Assembly: GCF_018873765.1 (NCBI RefSeq)
Contig: NC_057925.1
Location: 12,411,568 to 12,475,567, forward strand
Source: Telopea speciosissima
Taxonomy: Eukaryota > Streptophyta > Magnoliopsida > Proteales > Proteaceae
Length of the DNA stretch: 64,000 bases
Reading direction: 5' to 3'
Each line of letters starts with the position of its first letter. Within the stretch, counting starts at the first letter, position 1. The position numbers and the translations under genes were made by a program. A model generated the notes under the pieces. The model worked only from the letters and a program-made list of their open reading frames with translations. It did no database searches and was not told the DNA's origin. Positions 1 through 9,817 of the stretch are shown here, in pieces.

Positions 1-221
1 GCGTAGATGCTCATTAAACTAGCGAAAAAATGAAAGAAAATCATTTTTTGCCATAATCCATCCATAATGGGCTCTTGAGTTCATTATCATTTTGGAGGTA
101 TTTTCTATTATTTTGATGTTTTATAAATAGAAATAGGGTCCATAAATTATACCAAACACTTGTAAAAACGATTATATGTCAGAAAATGAAGATACCAAAG
201 AGGACACGGATCTTCTACGAT

Positions 222-385
222 GCACTGTCCTCCTGTCCTGCCTTGCTACGTAGACACAAGGCAACATGCATTGACCGCCTTACCTGCTCAGCTCGCGTAG
301 ACAAGGCGCATAATGAATAGGGATAAGGCGATCAACGCGCTGCCTTGTGTCTCTATAGCACGGCAGGACGAGCAGTCCACGCCGA
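222..385. repeat. Foldback MITE-like repeat downstream of the first sHSP gene
   Basis: The left arm (about 222-285) and right arm (about 325-385) are imperfect inverted copies. Both carry a block reading GACACAAGGC and a block reading GCCTTA, in opposite orientation. No clear target-site duplication was found, so the family is not assigned. The rest of 1-583 shows no coding potential; the 67-codon open frame across this repeat is just the palindrome read through. Confidence 0.5.
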
Positions 386-583
386 GGCCCTAAAAGACAA
401 TAAAAATTGGAATTTTCAATGATATCAAATTCAACAAAACTTCTATATTTTTGTATCAAACACTCTACAATACACAAACTCAAATTACAACACGAAGCTC
501 TTCAAAAATCATTATTGGATATCTCTTAATATTTCAGTTTTTAGATCCATAAGTGACATAGGGATGTAACAGAACAAGAACTT

Positions 584-1036
584 CTAGCTAGAGATTTCAA
601 TGGTTTTGACCTCTGCCTTCTTTATTTCTTCCTTGGGCACGGTGACAGTGAGCACTCCATTCTCCATTGCAGCCTTCACCTGATCGATCTTGGCATTCTC
701 AGGCAACCTGAACCTGCGCAGGAACTTGCCACTGCTACGCTCAACCCGGTGCCAATGGTCACTCTTCTCTTCCTGCTCTTTGCTCCTCTCTCCACTGATC
801 TGGAGAACTCTGCCTTCTTCCACTTCAACCTTCACTTCTTCCTTCTTGATACCAGGAAGATCAGCTTTGAAGATATGGGCTTCTGGGGTCTCCTTCCAAT
901 CGATTCGGGCATTGGCAAACGCAGCTGTTTCATTGGAGAATTGGGAGCGAGGAATAGATAGGGAAGTTGAGAAGGGACAGTTGAATAGATCGTAGATGGT
1001 TTGCCGGTCATTAAAGAAGCTTGGGATGATCGACAT
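584..1036 (-). CDS. Class I small heat-shock protein (HSP20 family), 150 aa
   Basis: ATP-independent cytosolic chaperone that binds unfolding proteins during heat stress and forms large oligomers. I chose the ATG at 1036 (MSIIPSFF), because class I proteins begin MSLIPSFF or MSIIPSFF; an in-frame ATG 12 codons upstream (1072) lies in the predicted 5' UTR. The alpha-crystallin domain covers about residues 45-140, with the class I signatures [17 protein letters not shown] and [11 protein letters not shown], and the C-terminal IEI anchor follows. The N-terminal arm is shorter than usual and lacks the WDPF motif that the neighbour at 5853-6323 keeps. TATA box and heat-shock elements lie upstream. 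It is a same-strand paralogue of that neighbour. Family is sure; oligomerisation is inferred. Confidence 0.96.
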   Translation of the reverse strand: MSIIPSFFNDRQTIYDLFNCPFSTSLSIPRSQFSNETAAFANARIDWKETPEAHIFKADLPGIKKEEVKVEVEEGRVLQISGERSKEQEEKSDHWHRVERSSGKFLRRFRLPENAKIDQVKAAMENGVLTVTVPKEEIKKAEVKTIEISS

Positions 1037-1154
1037 TGCCACTGATTTAGTTTTTTTTGTAGGGATTGACACGAATTACAGAGAACTCTTCACAGATTGC
1101 TCGATGCTTGGTGCAAAACTTCCTGAATGTTGTGGTGAAAGGACATGAGTCCAA

Positions 1155-1162
1155 TATTTATA
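1155..1162 (-). promoter_or_regulatory. TATA box of the first sHSP gene
   Basis: TATAAATA on the minus strand, about 120 bp upstream of the chosen ATG. This implies a 5' UTR of roughly 90 nt and supports the start at 1036. The second sHSP gene has the same box at nearly the same distance. Confidence 0.75.
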
Positions 1163-1288
1163 GAACAGGGGAGGGAGAATTCCAGTGTTTTCTCGGGTTT
1201 TCCTTCACTGGCTTTAAAATGTCCTAGAAACTATTTGAGAAACAAGACAAGAATCTGATGCTTTTCTTTATGTTTCGTTCTTCGGATT

Positions 1289-1301
1289 TTCCTGAACATT
1301 C
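1289..1301 (-). promoter_or_regulatory. Heat-shock element, proximal copy
   Basis: A perfect three-unit heat-shock element, TTCnnGAAnnTTC, about 130 bp upstream of the TATA box. It lies in a block repeated 146 bp further upstream. The expected binder is a heat-shock transcription factor trimer. Confidence 0.75.
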
Positions 1302-1434
1302 TAGCACTTTCTCAGCCATTCGAAACTTTTTATAATCTGGCCCCAGATTGTGGGGCTGTTAATGCGTTGGGCCAGGAACCCAAGTCACCCAAATAGATTT
1401 CTTGGTGCTTTCCTTGATTCTTCTTTTTTTGGAT

Positions 1435-1447
1435 TTCGTGAACATTC
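1435..1447 (-). promoter_or_regulatory. Heat-shock element, distal copy in a duplicated promoter block
   Basis: TTC-GAA-TTC units with only 2-bp spacers. The 28 bases at 1439-1466 are identical to 1293-1320, so the element arose by duplication of a promoter segment. Similar sequence, with one weakened unit, lies upstream of the second sHSP gene. Confidence 0.65.
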
Positions 1448-1559
1448 TAGCACTTTCTCAGCCATTTGAAACTTTTGACAATGTGGGCTCAATTTGTGGG
1501 TTAGAAAACCAAACCAGTCGAATAGTTACAGTAATTGAACCGGGGCCGGTAAAATAACC

Positions 1560-1750
1560 TTTTTTTGGTTTATTAATGAGGAAACCCTTGAATCTGTACA
1601 GATTTACGGTTCAGGTCCTAGGGAAAACCCGGTTACATGAAGCCTCCCCCTGCCCTTATCCCATGTAACGTTTCATTCGTGAGGACTCGAACTTAGGACC
1701 CCATGACCGAAGCACATCGTCCTAAACCATGGGTATGACCAATTAAAGAG
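1560..1750 (-). repeat. Possible tRNA-derived SINE
   Basis: Read on the minus strand, there is a box-B-like AGTTCGAGTCC near 1680-1690 and a body of about 110 bp. It ends in an A-rich tail (AAACCAAAAAAAGG, about 1560-1575). Box A is poor and no target duplication was confirmed. Confidence 0.4.
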
Positions 1751-3259
1751 TCGAAACTTAAGTTGTTAGCTCATCGATTGCTCATTCTTGAGAATTTCTT
1801 AGTAAGTATCTTTATTTTTTGGTCAGCACCATCATAATGGTCGCATGTGGTGTTTATGGAACAGATAAAATTTCAGTTCAATTGCTTCCTGCTTCTGACC
1901 AATATATGCACTTTGAACTTCATGTTTTGCAGAGTAATCAGGATTTTTTCCTCTTCATTGCTGTGTATGCCTCCAATTCTCTGTTAGAAAGAGGTAAAAT
2001 TGGTTCCTCTCTTATTAATATTTCATAGTCTTGCAATAATCCTTATTGGTCTATAAGTTTCTTTTGGCCAAAGTCATTCAAATTTTTTGACATGTGGACT
2101 GTTCATAGTGATTTTCTCCCCCTTGTTAGTCAGGCATGGAGCTCTCCTATAAGGGATAGATCCTCTCCTCGTCTCATTTTGTCTCAAAAGTTAAATTTTG
2201 TTAATTATGTCTTGAGAAATTGGAACAAGAACATTTTTGGTAATATCTCTTAGGTGGTTGAAAATTGTAGGTTTCATCTCTCTACTATTCAATCTCTGCT
2301 GCAAGATGATCTTCAAAATCAGAGCTTAGTTGTAGATGAGAGAAATCTATCTTCTAGGTTGGGTTGCCTTCTTAAGCAGAAAGAGAGTTTCTTTAAGCAG
2401 AAGTCTAGGATTAAATTTTTAACACTTGGGGGCATTCCAATAATGCTAATTTCCATAAGTCAATGCGAGCTAGGCAGAGTCTTAATTCCATTTGTATCCT
2501 TAGGTGCTCTGATGGCTCTTTTTTGTCTAATCCGGAAGCGATAAAAATGGCTTTTTTCTCTCTCATTTCTCTAACCAATTTAATCTTTCTACTCTCAATC
2601 CCATAACTCATATTCCAAATCAAATTGTTTTTCCTAAGGTCCCCCTGACCTTAAAAGAGTTCTTTCTTCCATTTTTGAGGAAGAGATTTTGCTTGCTTTT
2701 AAATCCTATAAATCTGATAAAGCTCTTACCCATGATGGTTAGGGGTTTTTCCTTGTTGCGTGGGACATTGTCAAAGACGATCTTATTAAAGCAGTTTGTA
2801 GTTTCTTCTTCAACCCTTCTAGGATTAGAAGCATCAATCAGAATTTTATTTCTTCTATTCCTAAGCATTAGAGGGTTGACCTGATTTCTTCTTTTGATCC
2901 CATTCTTTTGCTAATCTTCTTTATAATTTTCTTGCAAATAGACTTAATTTGGTTATTGATACTCTTGTCAGTCATAATCAGGCAGTTTTCATCCATGGGA
3001 GAAACATTGCTGACAACATCTGAGTTCCATCCTTCTTATATGGGACCTTCATAAGGCTTTTGACTCTATTAGATGGGACTATACTGGCCAGCTTCTTTCT
3101 AAGATGGTATACCCTTCAATTTTCATTAACTGGATTCATTGTTGCTTTTTCTCTCCCCACTTCTTTATTATGGTTAATGGCTCCCCTCAAGGTTTCTTTG
3201 AATCAAACTTAGGGATTCTCCATGGTTGTCCTATGTCTTCCCTTTTTTTCTCTATCGCC

Positions 3260-3570
3260 ATGGAGGGTTTCTCCAAAATCCTTTTGATCAAAACTAAGAA
3301 GAACTCCATTTAACCAATTCAAAAGTGTAAGGCTTTGAGAATTACACATCTTTTGTTTGCAGATGATATTATGTCTTTGCTAAAGATAACCTTTCTTCTT
3401 TGACGGCAATTTCTCAAGCCTTAGCTTCTTTTCTTTTCTCCAAACCATGGAAGGTCTCTCCAAAATCCTTTTGATCAAAATTGAGGGGAACTCCATTCAA
3501 CCAATTCCAAAGTGTAAGGCTTTGAGAATTACCCATCTCTCGTTTGCAGATGACTTTATGATCTTTCCGA
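3260..3570 (+). repeat. Internal direct duplication in LINE A, 187-bp offset
   Basis: The reverse-transcriptase segment starting ATGGAGGGTTTCTCC at 3260 recurs at 3447 as ATGGAAGGTCTCTCC. It runs through the catalytic aspartate box in both copies (FAD-box near 3360 and FADD near 3545). The copies differ at scattered sites, so the duplication is not recent. Confidence 0.85.
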
Positions 3571-3689
3571 AAGCCAACCTTTCTTCTGGGACAACAATTT
3601 CTCAAGCCTTAGCTTCCTTCTCTGTTATGTTTGGTCTTTCCATCAATCTCAATAAGTCCTTTTCATATTTGGGAGAGTTTTTGAGGATC

Positions 3690-3885
3690 TTAAGGCCCGT
3701 CTTAATGGCATTTTGGGCTACCCTGAGGGTCATCTTGTTGTTACCTATTTGGGTCTTCTGCTGATTTCCTCAAAGCTTTCATGCCATTCAGGCCCATCTT
3801 AATGGCATTTTGGGCTTCCCCTGAGGGTCATCTTGTTGTTACCTATTTGGGACTTCCACTAATTTCGTCAAAGCTTTCATCCCAT
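3690..3885 (+). repeat. Internal direct duplication in LINE A, 97-bp offset
   Basis: The segment CTTAATGGCATTTTGGGCT at 3701 is repeated at 3798 and continues through GTCATCTTGTTGTTACC in both copies. The copies are near identical. Confidence 0.85.
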
Positions 3886-3918
3886 CATTGTTCTCATGTT
3901 CTGGATAGATCACATAAG

Positions 3919-4136
3919 AGACTTCAACTGTGAACGAGTAAACTACTTTCCTTTCCAGGTCGACTTGAACTTATTAGATCAGTCATGCAAAATTCATATA
4001 ATTACTGGTCTGAGGTCTTTGGCATGAGAGACTTCAACTATGGAAGAGTTAATGACTTTCTTTTGCGGGTCAACTTGAACTTGTTACATCAATCATGCAA
4101 AATTCATATATTTACTGGTCTGGGGTCTTTGGTCTT
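3919..4136 (+). repeat. Internal direct duplication in LINE A, 110-bp offset
   Basis: AGAGACTTCAACT at about 3918 recurs at about 4028. The following ~100 bp, including CATGCAAAATTCATATA, are repeated with scattered mismatches. Confidence 0.85.
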
Positions 4137-5300
4137 CCAATTTAAATTTCTTCAAAGATTGAGCCTCTTATGTCCTAATTCCTTTAGAAAGGCCATGACA
4201 CTTCCAAATTCTTGCATCCCATGAGTTGGGCTAAAATTTGTCTTCTGAAAAAGAAGGGGGTTCAGGTCTTTCTAGAGTTGAGGAATCCAATATTGATATA
4301 ATTGTTATGTTGATCTGGAATATTGCTTCTAGAAAGAAAAATCATTTGAATTGATTGACGGTCCCTTGTCCTATTGATGCCTCTTGGCTCTTAAGAAAAA
4401 TTCTTAAATATAGGCACTTTGTCTCTAATTGTGTAGTCTTCTATTGATGGTGGTTCTGACACCTTACTTTGGCTTAATAACTGGTATCCTAACGGGGTAC
4501 TTATTTTAAAATATGGTGACATAATTAGGTATGATGCTTGTTTAGATAGACTTGCCAAGGTACCTACCATTTTTAGTGATGGTATTTGGATTCCTAAAAT
4601 CTTGGAAATTCTCATTCTCTCATTGAGGTTTTGAGTAAACATCCTAGTATCCATTGGAGACCTAGAGGCAGTGGTGATTTGGTTCAATGGGTTGCAAATT
4701 CTTCAAAAAATTCTTTTTTGTTTTTTTTTTTGGGCTTGGAAGCTTGGTGAGATCTAAAGCTTCTATAGTTCCCTTGTTTAGGGCAGTCTGGTTTAGTTCT
4801 TTCATCCCAAGGCATTGCTTTACCACTTGGAGAGCTATGGCTAATTCTCTCCCCACGCATGAGTTTCTTCTTTGAAGAAATTTTGTCCAATCCAAAATGT
4901 TGTGTTTGTCGAGACTCCTTAGAAAGTGTTGATCAATTTTTCTTTTCGTGTCCTTTCTCTAAGTCTCTCTGGAGAGGTATTCTTAGAAAATGGTGGTCTA
5001 TTTCAAAAGAGATCCTCCCTTTTGACAAAGAATGAAAATGAATATCAAAATATTGTAATGGCAATACTCGACAATCTTGGTAAGCTTGCTTTTAATGCAG
5101 TGATTCATTATATCTGATGAGAAAGAAATAAAAGAAAATAGTTTTTCTCTTTGTGACCTATTGAGAAGAATTAGGACTCCATTACTTCTAAGATTAGGAA
5201 TAAAATCATCCTCAATTGTGCAGTGCACCCATATTCTATCAAAAATAAACATTTTGCCTATTCTTGGGACTTCATCTTATTTCTGGTTTTTTGGTAGTAG

Positions 5301-5852
5301 ACTCCCTCTTTTTTCTCTCCCTTAGTTTTGTTGAATAATCTTTCATCTCTGTTTCTTCTTTTCCCCTTTTTTTTCCTTTCGTGTATCCCCCATTTGGTTA
5401 GCTGTTTTGTCTCTCCTCGGGTTTTGATGTAATTCCAATTTATGGTTGTAATTTGGTTTTCTTTTGTTAAGGCCTGTGCCCTTGGATAATCTTTTCAGCT
5501 TTGTTGTTGTTAATTTCCTAGTTTTCCTGCTTTCGCCTGGACGACTTTCAAGGATCATGATTCACTTACAAAGAGGAGAGAACACTAACACTCATAAGAG
5601 GAGAAAAATTCACTCACAAAGAAGAAAAGGGAAAAAAAAATCAAAATGGTTTTCTACAATAAGATTGTCATAAAACTGATATGGGATCTTAACAGTTTTA
5701 ATTTACAAACCAAACCTTATAACATCGAACTTGCCAAATTCTCTAATAGACATTGTCGGTAGTTCCACTATCTCACAATAGCTTCAAAATATTTCATGAG
5801 AGATCATTTATTAGGACCCTAAAGGCAATAGGTTGTTATAGAACAAGGTCTA
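5301..5852. other. Intergenic, nothing recognised
   Basis: T-rich then A-rich sequence between the LINE remnant and the 3' end of the second sHSP gene. The open frames here are low-complexity; I see no domain, repeat boundary or promoter. Confidence 0.5.
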
Positions 5853-6323
5853 TTAGCCAGCAATTTCGATGGCCTTGACCTCTGGCTTCTTCACTACTTT
5901 TGGAATGGTTACAGTGAGCACTCCATTCTCCATGGAAGCCTTCACCTGATCCACCTTTGTATTCTCAGGCAACCTAAACTTCCGAAGGAACTTGCCGCTG
6001 CTCCGCTCAATACGGTGCCACTGATCATTCTTCTCTTCGTTCTCTCTGCTCCTCTCCCCACTAATCTTAAGAACTCTGCCTTCTTCAACCTCGACCTTCA
6101 CTTCTTCCTTCTTGAGCCCAGGAAGATCAGCTTTGAAGATATGGGCTTCTGGGGTCTCCTTCCAATCCATTCTAGCATTCACGAATGCAGCAGTTTCGTT
6201 GGAGAATTGAGGGCTTGAGACAGAAAGGTTTGCAGGGAAGGGAAAGTTACTGAAATCAAATGGATCCCACATATCCATTGCCAAGGAATTCCGGCCACCA
6301 AAGAAGCTTGGAATGAGGGACAT
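5853..6323 (-). CDS. Class I small heat-shock protein (HSP20 family), 156 aa
   Basis: Cytosolic class I small heat-shock protein. It has the canonical start [10 protein letters not shown] and the N-terminal DMWDPFDF motif (about residues 17-24), which its neighbour at 584-1036 has lost. The alpha-crystallin domain covers about residues 50-145, with [30 protein letters not shown] and [11 protein letters not shown], and the C-terminal IEI motif follows. It is a single exon, as is normal for the class, with a normal family length of about 150-160 aa. A TATA box lies ~120 bp upstream and degenerate heat-shock units near 6571-6600, so heat induction is expected. The two genes share strand and promoter layout and are tandem paralogues now 4.8 kb apart because a LINE lies between them. 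Confidence 0.97.
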   Translation of the reverse strand: MSLIPSFFGGRNSLAMDMWDPFDFSNFPFPANLSVSSPQFSNETAAFVNARMDWKETPEAHIFKADLPGLKKEEVKVEVEEGRVLKISGERSRENEEKNDQWHRIERSSGKFLRKFRLPENTKVDQVKASMENGVLTVTIPKVVKKPEVKAIEIAG

Positions 6324-6439
6324 TGTTGGTGGTTTTTTGTTCTGATTTGTGTCGAATTGCAGAGAAATTTTAGAATGATAGCTGAATGGATGCTTGTATT
6401 GGAAATCTTTGTTAATATTGCAGAGGGACAGTAATCGTG

Positions 6440-6447
6440 TATTTATA
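6440..6447 (-). promoter_or_regulatory. TATA box of the second sHSP gene
   Basis: TATAAATA on the minus strand, about 117-124 bp upstream of the ATG at 6323. This matches the spacing in the paralogue. Confidence 0.75.
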
Positions 6448-6570
6448 GAACAGAGGGGGAAAATTCCAGTACTTTCCCGGGTTTTCCTTTGTTTGGTTTC
6501 AATTTCTCTGAATTATTTGAGAAGGGAACTCCAGATATCTAGAACTTCCCCTGATTTTTCTCTCTGCATT

Positions 6571-6600
6571 TTCTTGAGCTTTCTAGTACTTTCCAAACCA
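6571..6600 (-). promoter_or_regulatory. Degenerate heat-shock element cluster
   Basis: TTC-GAG-TTC with correct 2-bp spacers (6571-6583), followed by further TTTCC and GGAAACTTTC units to about 6611. It aligns with the duplicated heat-shock block of the paralogue but has one changed unit (GAG for GAA). Confidence 0.55.
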
Positions 6601-6742
6601 TTGGAAACTTTCAACGTCTGGGCTGTACGTATGTTGGGCTCGGACACCAGCTACTACATAAAGCCAAGCCCAACCAAAGGTTTATTGGGGTTAAACCAAT
6701 AAAAGCTAATTATAACGACAACAAATGTTGAAGTACCCAACC

Positions 6743-7396
6743 TAAGGGTGCAAGTTTGGTCCTCTAAGCCCACGCTAACCTGTCATCAGCCTTGGCTGAT
6801 ATACCCAAGCCCTGAGAGCGGGTAAGGGCAGAAAATTTTTTGCTCTTAGTCAAGGCTAGATCGGGCCAGGGTTGAGGCCTTAGGCTGAGCCTGACCCTAT
6901 CTTTTTCTCCTCCGCCAAGCCTACCCCATGTATCTCTCTTCCCTCTTCCCTAAAAGAGTTGGATTAGAAATTCATATCTCATCTTCCACCCGTGCCATGC
7001 ATACTGCTGAAGATTTAAATTAACAAGGAACTATATCATGGGTGTCCACTTTCCAGTAGTTTTTAAATTCAATTTCAACTGTTCCTGTCAAATTCAGATA
7101 TGATATCTAAAACCCTATGACGTTCTATACGTATTTCTAGTACCAAGGGTGAACATGAGGTGCATAGATCTATTTAGTAGATGTTTGAGTGCCAATATTT
7201 TTTCATTATTAATTGGTAAGTCCTTTATTTGAGTTAGCAAATCTAACCAACCAACAAATCTAGCAGCTTAACTAGTTCAGAAGACGCAGACCAATACTTC
7301 TCATGCCTAAGGTTGTTCACTGTCAGGGCCAATAAGGGTGAGAAGACTAGGGCTTTAAAAAATCTGACCCGCACAAGCCAATCGGTTGCAGCCCTA
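6743..7396. mobile_element. Non-autonomous hAT-like element (TGCAAG family)
   Basis: The left end begins TAAGGGTGCAAGTTTGG and the right end finishes TTGCAGCCCTA, an inverted match. It is flanked by ACCCAACC (6735-6742) and ACCCAAGC (7397-7404), an 8-bp target duplication with one difference, as hAT transposases make. The interior is rich in GGGCCTGAGCC-like strings and has no transposase. A sibling copy lies at 46994-47505 and fragments near 34.1 and 38.0 kb. Confidence 0.75.
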
Positions 7397-7612
7397 ACCC
7401 AAGCCATATAAACTAACTGATTACAGATAACCATTAACATCAGCTCATGTCAGTGGAAGGCACAAACACTACTTATTAAAGAGTTCGGAAATCAATATAT
7501 AAGGAAAAGAGAGCTTGAAAAACATTCCTTTCCTCTAGCAATCCAAATACATGGTAAGAAAACATAAAAACTAGTCTTTATTCTCTTTATTGCTGGAAGC
7601 CATCTTGGATCT

Positions 7613-8007
7613 TCAACCGCAACAGCCATCTGTGCAGCACACGGGGCCACACTGCAAAAGCCCATTCTTATTTCGGACGAAATAGCAACAGCGACAACCT
7701 TCCAATTAAAGATGAAAAACATAATCACTTCTAAGAATTAATCGGTACAAAGAGACATAGAATTGTTAGACTGTGTTTGGTATGCATTCTTAAAATATAT
7801 TCTAGATCGATTTTACATTCTCAAACGATAAAAATAACTGAAAAATAAAAACAAATAAAGAAAAAAACCTGCTTGGGGATGGACGACCGTGTACCCAAAA
7901 TTTGTAACCTTCAATCGAGCAGCAGCGGTTGCGTTAGTGCTCATGACTGCAAATGAAGCTACGAGGAGCAAGGCAAAGGCAACTGCTAAGGTCTCTTTCC
8001 TCACCAT
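7613..8007 (-). CDS. Small secreted cysteine-rich peptide, two exons, ~74 aa
   Basis: Exon 1 runs 8007 (ATG; alternative in-frame ATG at 8016) down to 7869. The intron is 7868-7699 (170 bp, GT...AG). Exon 2 runs 7698-7613 and ends TGA. The splice (AG/GT donor; GGAAG acceptor) keeps phase and completes a glycine codon. The product has a clear signal peptide (VRKETLAVAFALLLVASFA, then TNATA), a short linker containing NFGYTVVHPQAG, and a 27-residue tail with eight cysteines in the pattern CxCC-x11-C-x3-CC-x3-CC, ending CG. Secretion to the apoplast and disulphide bonding are inferred. I do not recognise a named family; it is not a standard defensin, thionin, GASA or RALF spacing. TATA box at 8074-8081; AATAAA signals 22-36 bp past the stop. 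Confidence 0.8.
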
Positions 8008-8073
8008 TTCGATCACTTTCTTCCTTCAAAGATAAAGCAATGAAAGATGTGAAAGCCCTTCTCTATTAGAACT

Positions 8074-8081
8074 TATTTATA
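8074..8081 (-). promoter_or_regulatory. TATA box of the cysteine-rich peptide gene
   Basis: TATAAATA on the minus strand, about 67-74 bp upstream of the ATG at 8007. It gives a short 5' UTR. Confidence 0.65.
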
Positions 8082-8099
8082 GTAGAGAATAGGTCTCCA

Positions 8100-8900
8100 T
8101 TGTAAGGCCAATCTATAGAGCATGTGAAGCTTATCCAATGAACAAGTGGATCACCCACTAACAGTTTCTGTCTAGTCTCAAGTCTCATCTATTGTTTGAA
8201 AGCCAGATCAGACCAGACAGAACTATATATCCACACTGTAAAACAAGGCAATGATCTCAATAAAGTTAGTGGGAGCCGGAACTACTGACCAGATTCTCAA
8301 AACCATGTGCTAGCTGTCTCTTTCAAGTTTCTCACAGTCAACCATGTCAACTAAACTTGAGTGAAAAATGAAAATGAGAATGACCCGCTAGTGTAAAATC
8401 ATGTAAAATAATTTCACATCGTCCGAAGATGTGCCATGGAATATACATATATATACTATAATTTTTGTACTTGACATGAAACGTTTTAAAATCATGAGGA
8501 TCATCTGTCGAAATGGATAATATACAAAAAATAGTCTCATATCGCTTGGAGATGTGTCATGAAATGTGCATATATGTTATGGTCTACTTATTTGGTATAA
8601 TGCGTTTTAAAGCCGTAAAACCCACTAAAGTGAAAAACATTGTATCCTTTGTAGGGCTGGGTACATGACACTTCAGCACACTAGAGGCATCACTTCCACT
8701 TAGTTCTTAATCAGATCCATTACATCTAGGTCCTCTAGGATACTAAGGAAGCTGAGACATTGCACACAAGTTTTGAGTAGGTAAATTGAAACAAAATCAG
8801 TTTTGTTTTGTTTTTAAAAGATGAAATCTTTTCTCCGTTTGTTTTAGTTTCAGTAATCAAACAAATTCTATTGATTTATTAATGTTTTAATTAATCAATG
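8100..8900. other. Intergenic, nothing recognised
   Basis: Upstream region of the cysteine-rich peptide gene. It is A/T-rich with two loosely similar stretches (about 8396-8480 and 8530-8620, each with a TTTCACATCG or CTCATATCG core), but no coding signal or repeat ends. Confidence 0.4.
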
Positions 8901-8904
8901 TGGA

Positions 8905-9105
8905 TGAGCTTCTAGCTCAGTGGTCAACCTCCACCTAGTGGGAATGTTATAACTCCACGGAGTCAAGGGTTCGACTCCTACCGCCCACCCTTCTTTACAT
9001 GTATTAGTACTAGTAGTTATAATAACTGTGGCTTTGTGCCCCATTGGTGGACCCTCATGGGTCCCTATCTGCCCCAATGGGGGCTTAGTACCCAAAAAAT
9101 ATCAA
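8905..9105 (+). repeat. tRNA-derived SINE-like repeat
   Basis: A polymerase III box A (TAGCTCAGTGGT, about 8913) and box B (GGTTCGACTCC, about 8968) both match consensus well. The flanks cannot form a tRNA acceptor stem and box spacing is long, so it is not a tRNA gene. The body ends near an A-run (CCCAAAAAAT, about 9093-9102). Confidence 0.6.
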
Positions 9106-9817
9106 TATGGATGATAAATTTTATTTTTTCTAATTTTTTATGGGAACACATATTCTTTCCAGAAGCATGGCCCATGTGCCATCGGGTGCCAATGAGAATG
9201 CGTGCGAAAGCATCAATAGGGATAACATTTCTGCCTTTCATGGGGGTGGGACGATCATTTTGCACCTGTCTCTGGGTGCTACACACACTCTAGGATAAAG
9301 TTCTTTTTCTTTTTTATTGTTTGGAAAAGTTTGGTTGATTATGACCCTAATAAATAAATGATGTTGAAGATGTAAAAAGTTTACCCAAACACTTATATTA
9401 ATGCCCAAACCAAAGTCGACAGTGAACTGAATAAGGTACCAATTCCTACCAATTCGGTTCTGATTTGGATAGAAGGCTCCTATTCAATTTCAGTTTTAGT
9501 TTCCACATGCTATGTCGAACCAAAAAACTGAAACCGAACCAATAAACACCCTTTAGTATATGTCCCGCCCCACCTTTCATGAATCGGGTGTGGTGTGGTC
9601 ATTTTTAAGTTTAGGGTTGGGTATGGTATTTGAAAAGCCAAGGCACTTGCCCCACCCGATGTAATCCCACGGGGTGAACCCATCTTAATTAGGGGACCCC
9701 ACACAAGCTTTGCTGGATATGGCCAGCAAAGTGGCTATGTGTTTTACAATATGCTATAGCAGGGGTGGGTATGAAATGGGTGGCAGTCGGCTCCAAGCCG
9801 GCCCTTTGTCATTCTTA
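9106..9817. other. Intergenic repeat-like sequence without defined ends
   Basis: Contains a block with CATCAATAGGGATAACATTT and GGGGTGGGACGATCATTT (about 9210-9265). It has the look of a dispersed plant repeat, but no ends or coding domains are visible. Confidence 0.35.

Larger units (their letters stand above)
1800..5300 (+). mobile_element. Decayed L1-type LINE (LINE A)
   Basis: An L1-like non-LTR retrotransposon remnant. In order it shows: an endonuclease C-terminal scrap (about 1860-2020); a linker with KSFKFFDMWT and LRNWNKNIFGNIS (about 2070-2250); reverse transcriptase with GILHGCPMSS (about 3210-3240) and the FADD catalytic box (about 3545); and a zinc-binding reverse-transcriptase tail region (about 4690-5000). 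Many stops and frameshifts interrupt it and part of the endonuclease is gone, so it cannot make protein. Three short head-to-tail duplications sit inside the second half (listed separately). No poly(A) tail is evident, so the 3' edge is approximate. Confidence 0.88.

Noticed and set aside
690-995. Plus-strand open frames across the sHSP genes (also 6015-6218)
   Set aside because: They are antisense shadows of the strongly coding minus-strand HSP20 genes and show no domain.
8905-8985. A tRNA gene, because box A and box B are near consensus
   Set aside because: The ends do not pair as an acceptor stem and the box spacing is too long; a SINE head explains it better.
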